DNA from: Thermoflexales bacterium
GTDB taxonomy: Bacteria; Chloroflexota; Anaerolineae; B4-G1; SLSP01
DNA: 27,435 bases
Direction: 5' to 3'
Assembly (NCBI GenBank): GCA_015486785.1
Contig: WFQZ01000009.1
Span: forward strand, 1-27,435
In this document: positions 6,415 through 13,335 of the stretch, piece after piece
Layout: every line of letters begins with the position of its first letter
How positions within the stretch are numbered: position 1 is the stretch's first letter
Program-made: the position numbers and the translations under genes
Notes under the pieces: generated by a model
What the model was told of the DNA's origin: nothing
The model's input: only the letters and a program-made list of their open reading frames with translations
Database searches by the model: none

Positions 6415-8856
6415 TTATGCTTCCGAGGCTGGGGCTTCTTCCTCCGGCGGTTGCAAGGCGTGCTCCAATACCTGGCGCACGTCTTTAACCAGGACGAAGT
6501 TCAGTTCGTCGCGGACTTCTTGCGGCAGATCGTCCAAGTCGATTTCGTTGAGTTCGGGGATGATGATCGTCTTCAGTCCGGCGCGATGGGCGGCCAGGAC
6601 TTTGAGTTTGAGTCCGCCGATGGGCAGGACTTGCCCTTGCAAGGTGACTTCGCCGGTCATGCCCACGTCCGGGCGCACCGGACGACCGGTGAGCAGCGAG
6701 ACCAGGGCCGTGACCATGGTGATGCCGGCGGACGGGCCGTCCTTGGGCACCGCGCCGGAGGGGACGTGCAGGTGGATTTTGCCCTTGCAGCACGATTCGT
6801 CCAATCCCAGCTCTTTGAAGTGGGATTCCACGTAGCTCAGGGCGATGCGGGCGGATTCGCTCATCACGTCGCCGAGGTGGCCGGTGAGGATGAGGTTGCC
6901 GTCGTTGCCGGGCATTGTCGCGGCTTCCACGAAGAGCACTTCGCCGCCGGTAGGCGTCCACGCCAGGCCGGTGGCGACGCCGGGCCGTTCGGTGCGCAGC
7001 GCGGCTTCAAAGTGGTAGCGGGGTTTGCCCAGAAGCTCACGGGTGCGCTCCGGGGTGATGTGGCCGTCCGGTTGACCTTCGCCCTCGGCTACGAGCGTGG
7101 CGATTTTGCGGCAGATTTTGCCGATGCCGCGCTCCAATTGTCGCACGCCGGCCTCGCGGGTGTAGTCGCGGATGATGGTGCGCAAGGCGGCTTCGGCGAA
7201 GGTGACTTCTTGTTCCAACAGGCCGTTGATCTTGAGTTGGCGGGGAACGAGGTACTCTTGGGCGATGTGTACTTTTTCGTACTCGGTGTAGCCGTCAATT
7301 TCAATGATTTCCATGCGATCCAGCAGCGGGGCGGGGATGGTGGCGGTGGTGTTGGCGGTGCAGATGAACAGGACTTTGCTCAAGTCAAAATCTACGTCCA
7401 GGTAGTGGTCGCGGAAGGCGTGGTTCTGTTGTGGGTCGAGCACCTCCAGCAGGGCGGAGGAGGGATCGCCGCGCCAGTCGTTGCCGATTTTGTCCACCTC
7501 GTCGAGCATGAAGACCGGGTTTTTGACGCCCACGCGCTTGATGGCTTGCATGATGCGTCCGGGCATCGCGCCGATGTAGGTGCGGCGATGGCCTCGGAAC
7601 TCGGCTTCGTCGCGCATCCCGCCCAGGCTCATGCGCGTGAATTTGCGATCCAAGGCCCGCGCGATGGATTGCCCCAGTGAGGTTTTGCCCACGCCGGGCG
7701 GCCCCACGAAGGCCAGGATCGCGCCCGTGCCTTCGACTTTGCGCCCTTGCAGGTCGGTCAAGTCGCTGTCGTCAAAGTTGCGTTCCTTGCGCAGCTTGCG
7801 CACCGCCAGGAATTCCAAGATGCGTTCTTTCACGTCCTTCAAGTCGTAGTGGTCTTCATCCAGGACGGTGCGGGCGTGCTCAATCTCCAGGTTGTCCTCG
7901 GTGACGGCTTGCCAGGGGAGCGAGATGAGCCAGTCAAGGTACGTTTTGATGACCCAGTATTCGGCGGCCTGCGGCGGCATCTTTTCGAGCCGCGCCAGCT
8001 CGCGCTGGGCCTCGCTTTGGGCTTCTTCGGACATACCGGATTCTTCAATCTTCTTGCGGTACTCTTCCACCTCGCGGCTGCCCTCGTCTGATTCTCCCAG
8101 CTCGCGGCGGATGGCGTCCAATTGCTGCCGCAGGTAGTATTCGCGCTGGTTCTTGTTGATCTCTTCCTTAGCCTTTTCCTGAATCCGCTGGCCGATCTGG
8201 CGGACTTCCAGTTCGCGGGTGAGCACTTTGACCAGGTGCTCCATTTTATCCACCAATTTGTCCATTTCCAGGATGCGCTGGGCGTCTTGCGCCTCCACGC
8301 GCATGTTGGAGGCCACCAGGTAGACCAGCAAGCGATGATCGTGCAGTTGCTGGATGAATTGTAGGGCTTCGTCGGGAAATTGGGGGATAAGCTGCGCTAG
8401 TTGAGTGGCCACGTCAATCAGGTTGCGGCGCAAGGCTTCTTCAATGATGTTGTTTTCGGCAATGTCGGGGATCAAGTCGATTTTGGCCTTGAGGTAGGGT
8501 TCTTCCGTGGTCCATTCCTTGATGCGGAATCGTTCGATTCCCTGAATGAACACGGTCAGCGTGCCGTCATCGCCCCGCATCAAGCGATGAACGACGGCGA
8601 CGGTGCCTACGGTGTACACTTGCTCCTTGGTGGGGGTTTCTATTGCGGGGTCGGTCATCATCACCAAGCCCAAGAGGCGGTTGCCTTTTTCAACATCCTC
8701 AATCAACTTGATGGAGCGGGGAATCCCCACCGCCAGGGGCATCACCAGGTATGGCAGAGCGACCGTATTGCGCAGCGGCAAAATCGGTAACTCTTCGGGA
8801 ATCAATTTACGTAGTTCTTCCATTTCTGATCCTTGTGAATCAAGCCAAGATATCAT
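6415..8856 (-). CDS. lon: ATP-dependent Lon protease
   Basis: Homo-oligomeric AAA+ serine protease that degrades damaged and regulatory proteins in the cytoplasm. Order of parts: N-terminal LON substrate domain (about 20-215, starting LPILPLRN), coiled linker (215-300), AAA+ module with Walker A GPPGVGKT (385-392) and Walker B VFMLDE (448-453), then the protease domain with catalytic Ser709 in KDGPSAG and Lys752 in GGLKLK, 43 residues apart as in E. coli Lon. The 813 residues are full length. The start at 8856 has GGAGG 4 nt upstream. Met12 (8823) also has AAGGA at a good distance, so a form 11 residues shorter is possible. It is the first gene of a tight minus-strand cluster with the phosphatidyltransferase and add. 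Confidence 0.97.
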   Translation of the reverse strand: MISWLDSQGSEMEELRKLIPEELPILPLRNTVALPYLVMPLAVGIPRSIKLIEDVEKGNRLLGLVMMTDPAIETPTKEQVYTVGTVAVVHRLMRGDDGTLTVFIQGIERFRIKEWTTEEPYLKAKIDLIPDIAENNIIEEALRRNLIDVATQLAQLIPQFPDEALQFIQQLHDHRLLVYLVASNMRVEAQDAQRILEMDKLVDKMEHLVKVLTRELEVRQIGQRIQEKAKEEINKNQREYYLRQQLDAIRRELGESDEGSREVEEYRKKIEESGMSEEAQSEAQRELARLEKMPPQAAEYWVIKTYLDWLISLPWQAVTEDNLEIEHARTVLDEDHYDLKDVKERILEFLAVRKLRKERNFDDSDLTDLQGRKVEGTGAILAFVGPPGVGKTSLGQSIARALDRKFTRMSLGGMRDEAEFRGHRRTYIGAMPGRIMQAIKRVGVKNPVFMLDEVDKIGNDWRGDPSSALLEVLDPQQNHAFRDHYLDVDFDLSKVLFICTANTTATIPAPLLDRMEIIEIDGYTEYEKVHIAQEYLVPRQLKINGLLEQEVTFAEAALRTIIRDYTREAGVRQLERGIGKICRKIATLVAEGEGQPDGHITPERTRELLGKPRYHFEAALRTERPGVATGLAWTPTGGEVLFVEAATMPGNDGNLILTGHLGDVMSESARIALSYVESHFKELGLDESCCKGKIHLHVPSGAVPKDGPSAGITMVTALVSLLTGRPVRPDVGMTGEVTLQGQVLPIGGLKLKVLAAHRAGLKTIIIPELNEIDLDDLPQEVRDELNFVLVKDVRQVLEHALQPPEEEAPASEA

Positions 8857-8926
8857 TTAGCCTCCAATGGATGGTATTTCTTACCTGCTGTTTAGAGCTA
8901 TCAATGTGCAGGTCAAGACCGTTTCA

Positions 8927-8935
8927 ATTATAACA
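8927..8935 (-). promoter_or_regulatory. Extended -10 promoter upstream of lon
   Basis: The minus strand reads TGTTATAAT (complement of 8927-8935), a perfect -10 with the TGn extension. No convincing -35 is seen 16-18 bp further up, which is common for extended -10 promoters. The leader to the lon ATG is about 64 nt. No recognised heat-shock operator (CIRCE-type) is seen. Confidence 0.55.
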
Positions 8936-8995
8936 CAGCGATCAAGGGCGCGTTTTTCTGCGCGGGTCGGCCCTCACCGGGGCGCGTGGGGATGC

Positions 8996-9023
8996 TTGAC
9001 AGTTCATTGCCCCGTGGTAGAAT
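8996..9023 (+). promoter_or_regulatory. sigma70-type promoter for tRNA-Pro
   Basis: TTGACA (8996-9001), a 16-bp spacer and TAGAAT (9018-9023), ending 16 bp before the tRNA 5' end. A perfect -35 and near-perfect -10 suit a stable-RNA gene. Confidence 0.85.
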
Positions 9024-9039
9024 CGCCCCTGTTGCCTAA

Positions 9040-9114
9040 CGGGGCGTGGCCTAGTTTGGCTAGGGCGCTACAATGGGGTTGTAGAGATCGGCGGTTCAAA
9101 TCCGCCCGCCCCGA
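9040..9114 (+). tRNA. tRNA-Pro (anticodon GGG)
   Basis: A full cloverleaf can be folded by eye. The acceptor stem pairs 9040-9046 with 9107-9113 and starts with C1-G72, as in bacterial proline tRNAs. The D stem is GCCT/GGGC. The anticodon stem CTACA/TGTAG (9068-9072 with 9080-9084) carries a loop with GGG at 9075-9077. The T arm is GGCGG-TTCAAAT-CCGCC and the discriminator is A at 9114. The next bases are CAG, so the 3' CCA is not encoded and must be added after transcription. It reads CCC (and CCU by wobble). It is a single gene with its own promoter and terminator. Confidence 0.95.
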
Positions 9115-9119
9115 CAGGG

Positions 9120-9160
9120 AAATGCCTGACCTGATGCTCATCGGGTCGGGCATTTTTTGT
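9120..9160 (+). terminator. Intrinsic terminator after tRNA-Pro
   Basis: A 16-bp stem (9120-9135 with 9140-9155, two G-T pairs) with a 4-nt loop is followed by a T run. The A run at its 5' foot means it may also work for transcription arriving from the other side. Confidence 0.93.
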
Positions 9161-9167
9161 TCGGCGA

Positions 9168-9184
9168 CTGTGGATGATCCCCGC
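9168..9184 (+). repeat. Left copy of an imperfect direct repeat flanking the helicase operon
   Basis: CTGTGGATGATCCCCGC here matches CTGTGGTGATCCCCGC at 13172-13187, differing by a single inserted A. The two copies bracket exactly the two helicase genes, and this copy lies 8 bp after the tRNA-Pro terminator. Candidate attachment or target-site repeat. The tRNA 3' end itself is not duplicated. Confidence 0.6.
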
Positions 9185-9244
9185 GCCATCTTTCGGCGGT
9201 GATAAATTTTAAGTTGTACATGGACAATGAGGTGGTATGCAGCC

Positions 9245-9273
9245 TTGCCCCTCTCTACATACCGGGGTATACT
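9245..9273 (+). promoter_or_regulatory. Candidate promoter of the helicase operon
   Basis: TTGCCC (9245-9250), a 17-bp spacer and TATACT (9268-9273). Transcription would start near 9280, giving a leader of about 48 nt. The rest of the 9161-9327 gap holds the flanking repeat copy and nothing else recognised. Confidence 0.55.
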
Positions 9274-9327
9274 GGCTGCTGCTTTGGTTGTGGGTGAAAT
9301 CTCAAATGAGGGCGGGGCATACATTCA

Positions 9328-11103
9328 ATGGCTTCCGGGGACAATCGTATGACAGCGGCTGAACTCTTGCGGCGACTCGAAATCCTGCTCCGAAAGGAAT
9401 CTGAGGGGCAGCGCAAGCATTTTGAGCGGCAATGGTCATTGCCGCTCGGTGAGCGGGTGCGCAAAGGTTACGCCATTGAGGGGCTGACATACGTGGGGAC
9501 AAATGAGCATACGGGTAATTTGATCTTCAAGTGTATGACGAACAATTCCCGTTTCCGCGAAGGTGATTATCTGTTTTTACACAAAAGTCATCCCTTGTTG
9601 GAGCCGCCCACCGAAGTGGTGCTTGAGATTGACGATGAAATGCGATTGGAGTTTAGCCTGGTTAAGGGTAATTTAATGCGCATTTTCGAAGATCCTGCCG
9701 ACTGGATCGCCGACGAGGGGTATGTTGATCTCAGAGATTTTTACCTGGCGGCTTTGGCCGAGGTCGCTGATAGCAATGTGGGGCGCAGTCGTATTCTGCC
9801 GCTGTTGTTAGGCGACTTAGCTCCTAATGTTGACTTTGCAGCTTACGAACGTGGTTGGAGCGAGGCTATGAGGGCCGGTTTGAATGAGAGCCAGGCCGAG
9901 GCTATGGCTCAGGCTTATGCCACTGACCTGACTTATCTTATTCAGGGGCCGCCGGGCACGGGTAAGACTTTTGTCTTAGCGCATCTGGCGCGGGTGCTGG
10001 CGGAAGAAGGGGAACGAGTGCTTGTCACTGCGCTCACCCATCGCGCTATTCACAATGCTTTGAATAAGATCGCTCAGGTGGTGGGGGATGATCTCCCAAT
10101 ATGCAAAATTGGCTCTGGATCGCGGGCCAGCGGCCTGATCGTGGATAATTTTGAGGATTTTACCAGCTCTCAGTTTGGCGGAATCTCTGAAGGATACATC
10201 ATCGGTGCGACGCCGTTTGCCACTCGGACTTCCCGTTTGTCTGAGGTGGAGTTTGATACGGTGATCTTTGATGAGGCTTCTCAGGTTACTTTGCCGCTGG
10301 CGATCATGGGGATGTTGGCGGCTCATCGTTACATCTTCATCGGTGACGATCAGCAATTGCCTCCTGTGGCGGCATATCTGGATGTGGACTTGCCATTGTC
10401 CCGTACTTCGATCTTTAAGTATCTGGCTGGCCGTGGCTACGATACTATGTTGACCGATACTTACCGTATGAATGACGAGCTTACTGCTTGGCCCAGCCGT
10501 CAGTTTTATGAACAACGTCTGCGCCCGGCGCAGGGTGTGGGGGAGAGACGATTGCGCTTGCTCCCGATAGATGAGCCTTGGTGGCCTATCTTGGACCCGA
10601 AGCATCCGGCGGTCTTTGTTGACCTCTTCACCTACAATACCACCACCCGCAGCCGCCGTGAAGCTGGTGTGATAGTGGACTTGGTGTTGGCCCTCTTGCG
10701 AGCGGGCTTGGACCCGTTGGAGATCGGTGTTATTGTTCCTTATCGGACGCAAGCTCGTGAGATTCGCAATCGCCTGCGGCGCGTCATTTCGGATCGGGAA
10801 ATGCGCCGCAATCTGGTGGTTGATACGGTAGAGCGGATGCAGGGACAGGAGCGGGAAGTCATCTTGTTTTCTATGACTACCTCCAGTGCCACTTTCGCGA
10901 AAGAGCTGGCCGCATTTTATTTTCAAGCTGAGCGGCTTAATGTGACCATTACTCGCCCGCGCACCAAGCTCATTATTGTGGGGAGCAGCGCTGTGTTGAA
11001 GGCTGAACCGGACTTGCCTGAGCAGCAAGCCACGGTGGCTTTGTTTCGCGATCTTTTGCAATACTGCACTTTGCGCCGCTTGCCCTATGGAGGTGGAATC
11101 TGA
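9328..11103 (+). CDS. UPF1/DNA2-like superfamily 1 helicase, 591 aa
   Basis: Predicted ATP-driven DNA or RNA helicase of the UPF1/DNA2-like (AAA_11/AAA_12) group. Motifs in order: Q-like LNESQAEAM (185-193), Walker A GPPGTGKT (207-214), Walker B with DEAS (315-318), motif III GDDQQLPP (339-346), IV DTYRMNDEL (377-385), V VDTVERMQGQERE (498-510), VI RLNVTITRPRTKL (536-548). The first 180 residues look like the beta-rich 1B region found before such helicase cores. There is no nuclease or zinc domain. The start is uncertain: ATG 9328 has a weak G-rich site, and ATG 9349 has GGGGA upstream. The stop overlaps the next ATG by 1 bp (TGATG), so the two helicases are translationally coupled. By eye the gene is less GC-rich than its neighbours. 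Role unknown; DNA repair or phage defence are the plausible options. Confidence 0.88.
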   Translation: MASGDNRMTAAELLRRLEILLRKESEGQRKHFERQWSLPLGERVRKGYAIEGLTYVGTNEHTGNLIFKCMTNNSRFREGDYLFLHKSHPLLEPPTEVVLEIDDEMRLEFSLVKGNLMRIFEDPADWIADEGYVDLRDFYLAALAEVADSNVGRSRILPLLLGDLAPNVDFAAYERGWSEAMRAGLNESQAEAMAQAYATDLTYLIQGPPGTGKTFVLAHLARVLAEEGERVLVTALTHRAIHNALNKIAQVVGDDLPICKIGSGSRASGLIVDNFEDFTSSQFGGISEGYIIGATPFATRTSRLSEVEFDTVIFDEASQVTLPLAIMGMLAAHRYIFIGDDQQLPPVAAYLDVDLPLSRTSIFKYLAGRGYDTMLTDTYRMNDELTAWPSRQFYEQRLRPAQGVGERRLRLLPIDEPWWPILDPKHPAVFVDLFTYNTTTRSRREAGVIVDLVLALLRAGLDPLEIGVIVPYRTQAREIRNRLRRVISDREMRRNLVVDTVERMQGQEREVILFSMTTSSATFAKELAAFYFQAERLNVTITRPRTKLIIVGSSAVLKAEPDLPEQQATVALFRDLLQYCTLRRLPYGGGI

Positions 11104-13145
11104 TGGCACGTATTTTCCCCGAAAAACTTGTAGGCAATGGTACTCCAGAGGTGGCGCGAGCCTTCCTCGTGCTCAAGTCCCTGCCGGATGATTGGCAAGT
11201 CTGGTTGCACCTTACGTTGTGGGAATCGGATGCGGAAGCTCCAGACTTCCTCGTGCTCGATTCGGAGCAGCGGGCTTTGTTGATCAAAGTGAGTCGGGCC
11301 ACATCGCGGCAAGCTCAACAATCTCCACAGTTGCAGTTGCTGGATTTTGAGCAGGAGACCGCCGTCCCGGGGTCGGCTGCGGAGCTTTGTCTGCGGACCT
11401 TTTTGAATCAAGTGGCTAAGGAAGGCGTGCCTAAGGTGCGAGTCACGGGCGTGGTGCTCTTCCCCAACCTCGACGCAGAGGATCTGCAAGCGATTGAGCA
11501 ATCAGGAACGGCCCCTGAGTTTGTGCGGCTGGATAGATCTTGGCTCTATGGCAAAGGTGCAGCGTCCTGGGGCGAGTTGTTCCCGGCACAACCTCTGGAT
11601 GCGGAAATGGTGCTGGCGTTGCGTGCTCAATTCTCCCCGGAAATAGTTGTGCCGTCAGCATTTGTGCCCCGTATAGCGGCCCGGCAGCGCAACTTAAAGG
11701 CTAAATTGACGAATTACCTTTTGGATTATAACCAAGAGGCTGTGGTCAAGAGCGATCTGGAACTAGATACCTACGGCGAACAGGTGGTGCGGAAATTGCG
11801 TTTCCAGGTGGTCAACGGGGTAGCCGGGAGTGGTAAGACGTTGGTGCTGCTGTATCGTTTGCGTTTATTGCAAGCTCGCTTCCCCAAGAAATCCTATCTG
11901 GTGCTTACTCATAATCGCCCGCTCATTCGAGAAATGCGGGTACGTTATCAAATGCTTGATGGGACACAGCCAAGAGGTGTCCGATGGCATACTTTTATGG
12001 GATGGTGCCGTCGCCATTGGCCTAAAGATGAACAGTACAATCCTATCTCTGGCCCCTGGCGGGATCGATGGCTGAGAGAGATTTGGCGTCGCGAGTTGCA
12101 TGATACGTCTATTACTCTGGGAATGTTTCGGAGTGAACTGGAATGGGTGAAAGATCAAGGCATCGCTACTCGTGAGGAATATTTGGGGGCGAACCGACGT
12201 GGACGTGGCTTTCGTTTAACTAGATCACAGCGGCGGCAGATTTTTGAGGCAATCCGCTTATATCAACTACGCCTCAAAGAACAGGAGGTCATGGACTGGT
12301 GGGATGTCCCCCTGCGTTATCGCCGCTGGCTTGAAGAAGGTCAGGTGCATCCTCCGCAATATGATGTGGTGTTGATAGACGAGGCGCAGTTCTTCGCGCG
12401 GGTGTGGTTTGATATTGTGCGGGAACTGGTTTCGCCGGAAAAAGGGTATCTCTTCATGGCCGCAGATTCCACGCAAGGATTCTTACGGCGTGGTGAGTCT
12501 TGGCGATCCATCGCCGGTATGGATGCGCGGGGACATTCATATCGCCTGCGGCGTAGTTATCGTACCACCCGCCCCATTCTCACATTTGCCCTAGCTTTCT
12601 ATCGTCAGCGATTGCCAGAAGATAAGGCTGATTGGCTTCAACCGGACCTGGCCGGAATGCCGAAAGGTCATCCACCTATACTGCTACAGTTCTCCGCTCC
12701 GCAGGATGAGCGGGCGCGGCTCGTTGATGAGATCGCCCGTGCAGTGGAGAAAGGCTTGTCGCTACGGCATATCCTGGTGCTGCACGCCAGTGCTCGTGGC
12801 GCTACGGCCATTCTGGAAATGCTGAATCAGCGTCTTGGCCCCAACTCCGCACGCGATCCGAAAGACGAACTGCCGGGTGAGTTTATTCGCGTGACCACGC
12901 TCAATGCCTGTACCGGGCTGGAAAGCCCGACGGTGTTCCTTGCCGGAATTCACGAACTGTTTGAGAAAGAGGGAAGCCTGCATCTGTCTGAAGGAGAGCG
13001 AATAGAGTTAGTACAGATGCACACCAAGCAGTTGTACATGGCCTTTACCCGCGCCGGACAGCGATTGGTATTGACTTATGTGGGGGAGCCTCTGCCACAG
13101 TCCTTGTTGGAACTGGCAAAGTATGGTCTGTTGGAAATTGCGTGA
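11103..13145 (+). CDS. NERD-like N-terminal domain plus UvrD-like SF1 helicase, 680 aa
   Basis: The second gene of the helicase pair. Residues 10-160 resemble a NERD (nuclease-related) domain: GNGTPEVARAFLVLKSLPDD, then PDFLVL (47-52). The strand that should carry the catalytic E-x-K instead reads LLIKVS (59-64), with Lys62 and Ser64 in the E and K places, so the nuclease is probably inactive. The helicase core follows: YNQEAVV (209-215), Walker A GVAGSGKT (239-246), Walker B VLIDEAQ (423-429), motif IV RRSYRTTRP (483-491), V-like TTLNACTGLES (598-608), VI LYMAFTRAGQRLVL (644-657). The gene order suggests it acts with the upstream helicase. By eye it is less GC-rich than the genes on either side, consistent with acquisition. 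Domain calls are good for the helicase (0.9) and moderate for NERD (0.65). Confidence 0.87.
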   Translation: MARIFPEKLVGNGTPEVARAFLVLKSLPDDWQVWLHLTLWESDAEAPDFLVLDSEQRALLIKVSRATSRQAQQSPQLQLLDFEQETAVPGSAAELCLRTFLNQVAKEGVPKVRVTGVVLFPNLDAEDLQAIEQSGTAPEFVRLDRSWLYGKGAASWGELFPAQPLDAEMVLALRAQFSPEIVVPSAFVPRIAARQRNLKAKLTNYLLDYNQEAVVKSDLELDTYGEQVVRKLRFQVVNGVAGSGKTLVLLYRLRLLQARFPKKSYLVLTHNRPLIREMRVRYQMLDGTQPRGVRWHTFMGWCRRHWPKDEQYNPISGPWRDRWLREIWRRELHDTSITLGMFRSELEWVKDQGIATREEYLGANRRGRGFRLTRSQRRQIFEAIRLYQLRLKEQEVMDWWDVPLRYRRWLEEGQVHPPQYDVVLIDEAQFFARVWFDIVRELVSPEKGYLFMAADSTQGFLRRGESWRSIAGMDARGHSYRLRRSYRTTRPILTFALAFYRQRLPEDKADWLQPDLAGMPKGHPPILLQFSAPQDERARLVDEIARAVEKGLSLRHILVLHASARGATAILEMLNQRLGPNSARDPKDELPGEFIRVTTLNACTGLESPTVFLAGIHELFEKEGSLHLSEGERIELVQMHTKQLYMAFTRAGQRLVLTYVGEPLPQSLLELAKYGLLEIA

Positions 13146-13171
13146 GAGTCGTTCACCCGCCGATTAATCTG

Positions 13172-13187
13172 CTGTGGTGATCCCCGC
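13172..13187 (+). repeat. Right copy of the imperfect direct repeat flanking the helicase operon
   Basis: CTGTGGTGATCCCCGC, 26 bp after the second helicase stop; it matches 9168-9184 apart from one missing A. Its last two bases are the first two of the inverted repeat at 13186. Confidence 0.6.
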
Positions 13188-13216
13188 AGTTGCCCAAGCC
13201 TTGCGGAGGCAACTGC
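13186..13216 (+). terminator. 9-bp inverted repeat after the helicase operon (terminator-like, no T tail)
   Basis: GCAGTTGCC (13186-13194) pairs perfectly with GGCAACTGC (13208-13216) around a 13-nt loop. The following sequence is not T-rich, so termination would not be canonical. An operator or recombination structure are alternatives. Confidence 0.4.
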
Positions 13217-13277
13217 TCGTTACCCTCCGTTGACGTTTCTGCCACCGGTGATGTTCCTCACCTCAAAAAGATGAGCT

Positions 13278-13305
13278 TTGATACTGTTTTCACGTGTGGT
13301 ATACT
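13278..13305 (+). promoter_or_regulatory. Promoter for the histidine kinase operon
   Basis: TTGATA (13278-13283), 16-bp spacer, TATACT (13300-13305) with an extended TGG directly before it. Predicted transcription start is near 13312. This rules out the GTG at 13294 as the start codon and favours the ATG at 13336. Confidence 0.65.
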
Positions 13306-13335
13306 CTGCCCACTGAACTGCTTAGACGAGGCGCT

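Noticed and set aside
9091..9114. tRNA-Pro 3' end as an integrase attachment site
   Set aside because: No copy of the tRNA 3' sequence is found after the helicase genes; the only flanking repeat is the one at 9168/13172. No integrase gene is present.
9161..9169. TCGGCGACT near the tRNA terminator, resembling the core of the 22-bp repeats
   Set aside because: Nine bases, single copy, no 22-bp partner; expected by chance in GC-rich DNA.
9976..11109. 377-residue minus-strand open frame
   Set aside because: It lies wholly antisense to the first helicase, whose motifs are complete. No start signal or recognisable domain.
13294..13335. GTG start 14 codons upstream for the histidine kinase
   Set aside because: It overlaps the -10 element TATACT at 13300-13305, so it would lie before the transcription start.
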